This document shows, in pieces, positions 31,601 through 40,600 of a DNA stretch of 64,000 bases. Where the stretch lies: NCBI GenBank assembly GCA_035079385.1, contig JAVHKY010000004.1, forward strand, positions 16,771,001 through 16,835,000, read 5' to 3'. This DNA comes from Aspidiotus rigidus (lineage: Eukaryota > Arthropoda > Insecta > Hemiptera > Diaspididae). Positions within the stretch are counted from its first letter, which is position 1. Each line of letters opens with the position of its first letter. The position numbers and the translations under genes are program-made. Below the pieces are notes generated by a model. That model searched no databases. It worked only from the letters and a program-made list of their open reading frames with translations, and was not told where the DNA came from.

Positions 31601-34600
31601 TGGTCTGATTACAAAGAAAGAGGATGAGTTCCCATTAAATTGGGTATAAAAAGTGTCCTCTGAGTAGGTTGAGACAGAAGAACAGTCGCTTGCACTGTCT
31701 GACAAAATAATGTCGAAAGAATGGACGAGAAGCCTTCCCAAATAGATAGATACCCGAATAAACGCGAAAGGACGAATACTCTGAAGGGAGAGTAAACAAT
31801 GCAAACCGCAGAAAAATATAAGACGACGAGCGCTTTCGGTTGATAAACCATCATCAAGCCTGAACTGAAAGCAAATGACGAACAGAAGAGAAAAACAAGG
31901 TATTAAGATTGGCCAAACGAGAAATCACGGTGTGAATCATAAACCAGTTCAATCAGGCCATCTTCCGGAATGTATGAGTTGAGTACAGTGATACCGTCAG
32001 TGTTGCGATGACGCATTGTCTCTATATACTCGAGGGCGATGCGCTTTCGGTACGAATTCTCGTTATGGAGGAGCTTTTCGGATCCCTCACGGAAGCTGTG
32101 GCCACGGTTTATCAAATGATCAGCAAAAGCTGACTCCCCTAAGCGTCCCTTCTCCCAAGACTTCAGGTGCTCAGCTACTCTAACTTTCATTTGGCGGCTG
32201 GTCTCACCAATGTAAAAGCCTCCACATTCCCTACATTCCAACTTATAAAAACCACTCCTCTCACCAACGGGTATGGGGTCCTTCAGCCTCACAAACAAAC
32301 TCTTGACTGTGGTAGGGTTGTAAAACGCGGGTCTGAAGCCAAACGGGCGAAGGGCCCGACCCATTTGGACGGAGAACTTCCCCAGGAAAGGGAGACTGAT
32401 CCATCGCAAACGACGATCGCGGATCTTGTCTCGGGGGAGGGAGGTGGTGGAATCAAGAAGCCTCCTCGTAACTTTCCTCCGGACCATCACGTCAACGTCG
32501 ACATTGACCCCATTCACTCTAGCCAGGTGTTTTATTGTGAGTAATTCTTTCTTGAAGGCAGACTGACTCAAAGGAATACGAGTCAGTCTGTGAACTAGGC
32601 TACCGCTTGTGTGTCGCATGTGCAGCACCGCCCGTCATCCATTATGGAGTAGGTGCGGGTTGCGTATGCATTTAATATTGTTTCCTCCAACACCGGAATC
32701 GACCCTTTCGGGTATAACTTCAGTGAAGGTGGAATCTCCTAGGCCAACCTCCTCTTCTACTCGGCAACTGCCAAGCTGCAGTGCCCCCCTGGCACGCACA
32801 AAAACATAAGAACACTCACAACAACAAACACCACCACACTACACAATACAGTAGGTCACTGTTGGAGTTTCTTCATCTTCTTCTCTCTTCAGGGAAGATC
32901 TTGGTCCTCTTCTTCCTGCAGATCTGGATGTTGATGGTACACAGGTGTTGAGTAGGCCATAGCGTGGTTCTGCATTTGCCTATTCCATTCCTAGTCCATC
33001 TTCCTCTTCATGATGGTGGCCGCAAATGCAGACACCTGGTTCCATGCTTCTTCGGAACCTAGCATGGTGGGTACCAGGCTACTCGGGTCGAGCGCTTCAT
33101 CTACCCCGATCTCTTGAAGAGACCGACTAAGCTCGTCCCGCTCACGCCTCCACGCATCACACTCAAATAAGGTGTGTTGTGGTCCATCATCCCGCCCTTG
33201 GTTACAGTGCGAACACGTTGCCTGCTCAACTTTCCTTAACTTCTCGTGAAGGTACTTGTTGAAGCAGCCATGGCCGCTTAACACCTGCGTCAGGTGAAAG
33301 TTCAGCTGGCCATGGCGTCGGTTCATCCACTCATCAAGGTCGCGTATTAGCACACGGGTTGTCCATGTATCCAGCCACTCTGGGCAATTCTTGCTTTCCA
33401 CTTTACAAGCAAGGAGCGCCTGGCCTCCTGCTTGACCCGTGAAGCTTCTTGGTTGGTCGTCGTTCTCTTCTTTGCTTCGAACACCACCGCTCTCTCCTCA
33501 GCAAGGAGCTCGATTGGTGGTGAACGTGCCAATACACAAAGAGCCTCCGTCGAGACAGTGCGGTAGGCACTAACACACTTTAGCGCAGCTCTTCGTTGGA
33601 TCTTTACCATCTCTCTTCTTCGGTATGGTATCTTCATGCAGTCGGCCCATACTGGCGCATCGTATAGGAGGATCGACCAAGCGGTGCTCATCATGATCCT
33701 TCTCCTTGCTTCTCTCGGTCCTCCCAGGTTCCTCATAAGGCGGCTTAGGTATCCAACTACCCGGCCCGCCTTTTCCGCTGCCATCAGGAAATGGTGCCTG
33801 AAGCTCAGCGTTGAGTCAAACCAGATGCCCAGGTATTTCATTTGCTTCTTGATTCCAATTTCCACACCTCGCAGGCGAAAGGTGGGTGGCTTGAACTTCC
33901 GACGGGTCGTGAATAAAATGGCCTCCATCTTACTTGCTTCTAGTTCAAGTCCAGCCGACTCGATCCAACGCGTCACATCCTCTAGGGCCCGGTTTACCCT
34001 ACTCTCCAACGCTACAGTTGTTTCGGCGGTGCATACCACCAGGGTGTCATCCGCATAGCAGATAAGTTTAACCCCCGGTGGCAGCTTCACCTTAAAGATT
34101 TTGTTAAATGCGACGCACCACAAAAGCGGCCCAAGGACCGACCCCTGCGGCACCCCTCAAGTAACAGGGCGCTTTACTGTACCAGCAGACGTCTCTGCTT
34201 GGATTTCACGGCCGCTAAGATAGCTGCTGATCATCCTGAGCAGGTATGCGGGCACTCCTGCGTTCACAAGAGCTTCCAATATCATCTTCCATGGAATTGA
34301 ATTGAACGCATTTCTTATTTCGAGGCTGACAGCTGCGCAAAACTGACGCATATCAATTGCTGACTTGGCTATCCTCTTCAGCCGGATCCCAGCATCTGAT
34401 GTGCAGCGTCCAGTTTGAAAACCGTACTGGCTATCAGAGATTATATCTCTTTCCTTCAGATAGCTCTCCAAACGATTAGCTATCACTCTTTCTAGAAGTT
34501 TCCCAACATTGCAGACAAAGTGGACGATAAAAGGATGGTAGACCAGGTGGTTTATCCTTCTTATCGATCAAAGCTAGCCTGGCTTTCTTCCATCACACAG

Positions 34601-37600
34601 GGAACAGTCCCCCAACAATTGCCACATTGAATGTATCAACAAGCAGTGCTGGGTCAACTGAATGTATGGCGCTCCAGACTGGATTTGGAATGTCATCCGG
34701 GCCTGGAGCCTTCCAATACTTACCCCGCAGTCTATTGACTGCTGCATGAACCTCCTCGGTGCCTAGGAGGGATATGAACTAGGCTATGAAAGGCAGTCAT
34801 CTTATGAGCAACAGGACCGAACGAACCTCCGTGGACTAGAACATCGGTCGTAGTATCTTTCCTGTAAATTCCAAACTTATGGATACCGTCTATTATAGAG
34901 GTCGATAAATCCAAAAAGTTAATGGAAAATACCCCTATTTCCAACGTAAATTTGATGGAAGGGTACTAGGAATTGAGATACCTCAGAAACTCACCAAGGA
35001 GATCTGGGAGACCAGTTCAGGTGCATAGAACGTCATCAACGTACCTGTGCCAATAGTGAATATGATTAAGTAACACCTGGTTCGAGCAAAAAAGGTCAAG
35101 TTCAAACTTAGACATGAAAATTTCGGAGATGAGAGAGCCTAAAGGTGATCCAATAGGGATCCCTACTTCATCAGGAAACTCGAAAAATTTTCCTTCAAAT
35201 TTATAGTAGTTAGGGGACCAGCAAATGTTCAGAAGATCGAAAAATTCATGAAGCTCATTATAAGGGATGTTGGCTTTAACGAGTAGCTCACCCATACGCT
35301 GGATAGTAGCAGCCTTAGGAATATTCGGGAACAAACCAACAACATCAAACGAGCAGATGGTCGTTCCCGGGAGAAGACTTACACCCTTCAGGATGTCAGT
35401 TAAGGAGGCCGAATTCAAGACCGAATGAGGGAATTCAAAATCAATGCGATTTTCGAACCAACGGTCCAGAAATTTGGCAAGAAGGTAGGTGGTGAGGAGA
35501 TGAAGGAAACAATGGGTCGCATCGGGGTATTGTTCTTATGCACTTTAGGCTGCCCGTAGAGGAGGGGTGTGTAGGGTTAGGAACAAGGAGGGCTTCTTTC
35601 GAAGCAGGAGTTTTGATAATAGCCTCACTCCTGTTGATGACACTCCTAACTTCTTTAACGTGCTTAGGGAAGCTGAAATCCTCACTCTCTTTAGCACCAC
35701 TTTGCTGGAGGACTCCATGGATCTTGGAAGAATAGGCGGATTTCTCCATCACCACAACAGCATTACCCTTGTCAGCCTTAGTGACGATTAAATCTCCCTC
35801 TTTAATCTTCCTCTTTAAACCTTGAATCACTCCTCCCAATTTATCACTCATGCGAGGGAGGGGGTTATTGCGGAGTAATTCGGCACAAACTTTCTGGGTA
35901 TTAAAACCAGGACCAATTTTAACGGCAAGACCCGCAACAACATTCGCCAAGGTTTCATCTTTCTTGAGGGGAGGTAAGCTGAATTTCAAACCTTTCTCAA
36001 GGAGGGATATTTCGTCACTATTAAACTATTATTTATGAGGGGGGGGGATGGAATTTATGGGCGACAACACCGTCACTCAGCCCTTCCTCAACCACATCAT
36101 CATTAAGCTTCATTAGGGAGGACAACTTCCTATTCTTCTTCTCCTTCAAATTCCCCTCAAACTTCCGACACTTTTCATTGAAGTCCCGCATAAAGTAATC
36201 AAACTCAAGGGGGAGGAGCATACCGGAGAGTCTCGAATGGACCATAAGGTTTGTATTTACCATGTCATCTTCGCAACTCTGTTCTTATCCACTTCTCCCT
36301 CATATGATTTTCCAGTTTCTTAGTCGTAATCTTACAATCGGAATAAAACCCTAATTTAACGAACTTAGGCTTCAAATGCAACACTAAACACCGACGAAGA
36401 AACCAAATATGAGAGAAAAATGAAGCACGTTGCTTCCGAAATTTCAGAAAAGGGAACTGTAAATACGCCGAAGAAGCGTTCTCAATTAAACGAATACGTT
36501 CCTCAAGGTTACGGCTATCCCTAATAAACGCGAAAGGACGATTTAGATACCCGAATCTTAGGGACGACGGGTGACGTGAAAAAAAAAACTACGAGACATA
36601 CATCTGAAAGTGTTGAAGAGACTCAAGAGTCATTAACTTCACATACGATTTTAATGTAATATTCGAAAAAAGAGCCCTAAAAACCCACTAGGATAAAAAA
36701 GTACAAACAAACGAGGACATTGCGTGAGAAATTTTTCTTATGAAAAGAGGATTCCGAACAATAATGAAGCTTTTTAACTGACTACCTTCAGTGCTATGCT
36801 ATCCAGAAAGCGACAAGCAACAGCAACCAGAAAGGATGGATATGACGAATGACTTGTTTTGTCAGTTGATTTAGGACATCTGATCGTAAATGCATGTCCA
36901 TCTCTGTTGTAAGAAAAATTATCTACGACTAATTCGTTATGTTTTGTATTTTTCAGATATTCATTAAAAATTTCACAGAAGCTTTACGTTATGAATATCA
37001 GAAGGATGGTATCACGGTACAACAATTGTCTCCTTTGTTCGTCAATACAAAGATGAATGCATTTAGTTACCGGTTACAAAGAACCAGTTTATTCGTTCCT
37101 GACGCCGATATGTACGCCCGCAATGCGGTCAATACTTTGGGAGTTGTGGAACATTCTACCGGTTATTGGAGTCATGGCTTTCAGGTAAAGAACGACGTCA
37201 GACGTCATCGGAGGGATATAAAAACCCATTCCTCTTAACCCAAGCCTATAGGTTTCGCTGACGGTCGTCTTCCGCTCGCGTCTCGTTCAAATTTATGGTA
37301 TCAACCACCGTCCTCCTCAGATTTCTTCAGCTTCATTTTTGACCACTTGTCTTCTGTACACCATTTACCTTAGATTGCCAACAATATGTATAGACGGTGG
37401 GACCCATGTCCCCAGCCCTCCATCTCGATTTTTGGAGTAGGAGTGGAGGGATCCGTTTATGCTACGTTTGTGCTGGATTGTGATCTACAGTCCTTGGTTT
37501 GTGCTGGTCGAACTATTGTGGGAAGGGCTGTAAATATGCGAGGCCCTCGTTTCGATTTTAAAGGTTGGAGCAAGTGGATTCGTTTGTGCTACGTTTGTTC

Positions 37601-40600
37601 TTCATTGTCCCGTACAGTTTTTCGTTTGTACTGGTCTCCTTCCCCTCCAAATGTTTTGGCAGGGGCCGTAGACATAACGGACCTAATTTAGACAATTGGT
37701 GGATTTTCGGGACAAGACATTTATGCTGGATTGTGCCGTGAAGTTTTTCGTTTGTGCTGGTCTCTTTCTCCTCGATTATTATGAGGGAGCTGTGAACATG
37801 TCAGGCCCTATTCTGTTCAATTTTTGGCCTGAAAATGAGCTGAATTAGGTATGCTCTCGAGTTTTTCCATTGTGGACACCTCTTTCCCCTTCAGTCTTTG
37901 GGGGAGTGAGAGCCAGAAGATATACAGAGCCTAATCTCGATAATTGCCAGTCTTCAGGATAAAAATGGATATTTTCTCTCGTATCCTTGTCCTCAAATCG
38001 TTTTCTTCTGAGGTAGGGTTGTAAGCTCACGGTGAGAGATCGATTGCGACCCCGTGTTCAATGGGGTTAGGTCAACTTGCTAGAATTCTTGGTGTCCCAG
38101 GTGCTATATAGAATGATATCGAGAAGCTCGTTATCTGTGCTGTGCTCGCGATAAGAGATCGACTTCGGCCCCGCGTATGATCAAAACGGAGAAACGTGTT
38201 GAAATTCTGGTTTTTTCAAGCGACAGAGGGAATGAAACCGAGGAAGTGGTCTTTTGTTGTGGACTCGCGATGAGAGTTTGATTTCGACCCCACGTACGAT
38301 CGAAGTGGGCAAACGTACGAAAATTTTCATTGTTCCAAGCAATGGAAGGAATGTTACCCAGAAGCTTGTTATCTGTTAAGTATTGCAATCAAAAAGTTTT
38401 TTTTTTTTGCTTGTTAAATCACGTAATTTGCGACAAAAGGTCCATATTTTTGATTTTCAAATTTGGTAGAAACCCTGTACTGGCAGTGAGAGATCGATTA
38501 CAGCCCCGTGTATGATTCAAGTAGGGCTGTAGTTGATCTCTCGCCGTGAGTCCACAACAGGTGACCAATTTCTAGGTGAGATTTCCTCCATGACCTGGTC
38601 TAACAAAAATTTCCACACGTTCGACCGCTTCGATCATACACGAGGCTGTAGTGAATCCCTCGCCACGAGTCCACAATAGGAGACCACTTCTCCTATAACA
38701 TTTCCTCTACCGCGCCGGTTAAGATGACCGACATTTCAGCATATTTCCCCGCTTTGATCATTGCAAGGCTCTAGTCAATCTCCTATTATGGATTCGCGGC
38801 GAGGTATTCCCTAAAAACTCTACGGCACAATCCAGCACAAATGTAGCACAAACGGATCCATCAATTTTTGTCCCAAAAATAGACTTAGGTCTTGCATGTC
38901 CATTCCCCCGTATTAGTTGAAGGGGAAGGAGACCAGCACAAACGAAAAACTGTACGACACAATCCAGCGTAAACGAAACCACCCACTCCTATCCTAAGAA
39001 ACGAGGTGGGAGGCTGGAAACATGGGCCCGAGGCAGTCGAGCGAATCTACGCTAAAATTATTAGATATGATTCAATCCTTTATGAGTGGAGCTGTATGAA
39101 CCAGCCCAATTCTCTTCCCTTGTACTCCGGCACGTAGCCAAAGTCATTTGTAGTGTGTGATTCATGAAAGTTTGGGGGGCCGAGGCTTCTTTTCCTCTTT
39201 ATTAAGTGTAGAAGTGAGAGTTGTATTTTCGGCTGGTGGAGCTTATAACAACGATGGAGAGGACTTCCCCTCTCGGCTACAGGGCTTACTTGTGCTTAAG
39301 CAGCAGAAACTTTTTGCTGACTCTCGCTGCAAACTTTTTTGCTCTTACAAATGATTCTCGTAAATTCCTTTCGATGTTTCCGTTCCTCTGTAAGTAGTCT
39401 TCTCTGGCTAAATCCTGAAAGACATTGTCTAATTCCTCGATCACTCAAATCAGAACGTGTTCAAGGTTGCAGAACTCCATTTTCATATTTGCTATTTATT
39501 TTTGTCTCTCTTAGCTCCTTCTCCAGGGTATCTACCGCCTCTATGAATCCGATAAACCCTATAAAAGTCAAATATTTGAAAAATGGTCCAATAAACCCAA
39601 TAAAAATCCATTAATTTCATTTCTGACCCTATAAAAAATTGAAATTTGAATTCTTAGGTTGAGTAGGATTTTTTTCTGTAATTTTGATGATATTTTAAGG
39701 CAAATTTTCAAGTTCAAAGGAGGTCCGGTGCCTCTGACACCGTCCCCCCTACTACACCACTGGAATTATGGTTTTGTGGAACAACCCTTTAAGAGCCCTA
39801 TAAAAATTCAATATTGGCAATTTTTAAATTGGATGGATACCCTGTTTTACCTTTTGCTATCCGATTCCCTCAAATCGTTGCTAAATACGGGCGTCATCTC
39901 AGCCAATTCGATATTCCCCTTCTTCCTTGTGTCATCATCAATCGGAGTATCTGCATTTTTTTCTTTCTAGATTATGGACCTCTTCCTCCCCGTATGTCTT
40001 TATTGCTTCTCGGTCTACATAATATTTGTACAACCTTTCCACTGAGTGACTTTTGCTTTGCTCTGAGCCATTTCCATTCTGTTATTGAAACAATTTTTCA
40101 CTCCGTGCAATTATTTGAAAATGAACGGGAACTCTTTTAATTGGTAGCAGCCCACCGACTTTTTATCCGGACTTCTTTTTCTGTATCTTGAAAGTAGAGT
40201 TTTCCGTACCCGGATATTTCGGCGCGGCCGTTTCAGCGCCATCTCTTGGTCGCCGGTACCTAGTTTTTCGGCGCGTGAAGATGAAATAAACTGATGAAGT
40301 GAAGGTGAAACAATGACGACGCTTAACCAGCGCCTTCCCGGGCGCACGATCTGCAAAACTTTTGACAACTGATGATCATTGAAGGGAATGTGTACATCCA
40401 AACGCGGTTTGTGTGCGAGCATGGGTGGAGATTATGTACCCTCGTACGCGAGGTACAAACTTTTGAATAATTGATGAACCAGTTTGAATATTGTAGTGAT
40501 CTAGACGCTCGCGAGAAACTTCGCAGTAAGCGATAATAAGCGGAATTGTAAAGGAGTAATGCCAGCCAGCCTCAGTGCACGGGCTGAGCGTAAAACTGGT

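Larger units (their letters stand above)
31746..36557 (-). mobile_element. Penelope-like element copy D, interrupted by an R1-like LINE
   Basis: This is the fullest PLE in the window. Minus-strand order: 5' pLTR piece (about 36533-36557) and N-terminal region (about 36520-36033). Fingers follow with [18 protein letters not shown] (35441-35989), then palm with [33 protein letters not shown] and an intact [12 protein letters not shown] (35017-35418). After TGA and TAG stops comes [20 protein letters not shown] (to about 34790). The reading resumes beyond the LINE with [20 protein letters not shown] and the GIY-YIG endonuclease (31903-32600). There is also a frameshift near 35540. Joining 34787 to 32590 restores the PLE reading (AFHSLVHRL), so a single ancestral element was split by the LINE. 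Confidence 0.85.

Noticed and set aside
39840..39970. [12 protein letters not shown], RNase H-like
   Set aside because: A single short motif without neighbouring RNase H blocks; not enough for a call.
40285..40320. CTGATGAAGTGAAGGTGAAAC, resembling a hammerhead core
   Set aside because: Stem II cannot form (AGTG against AAGGT) and it lies outside any PLE repeat.
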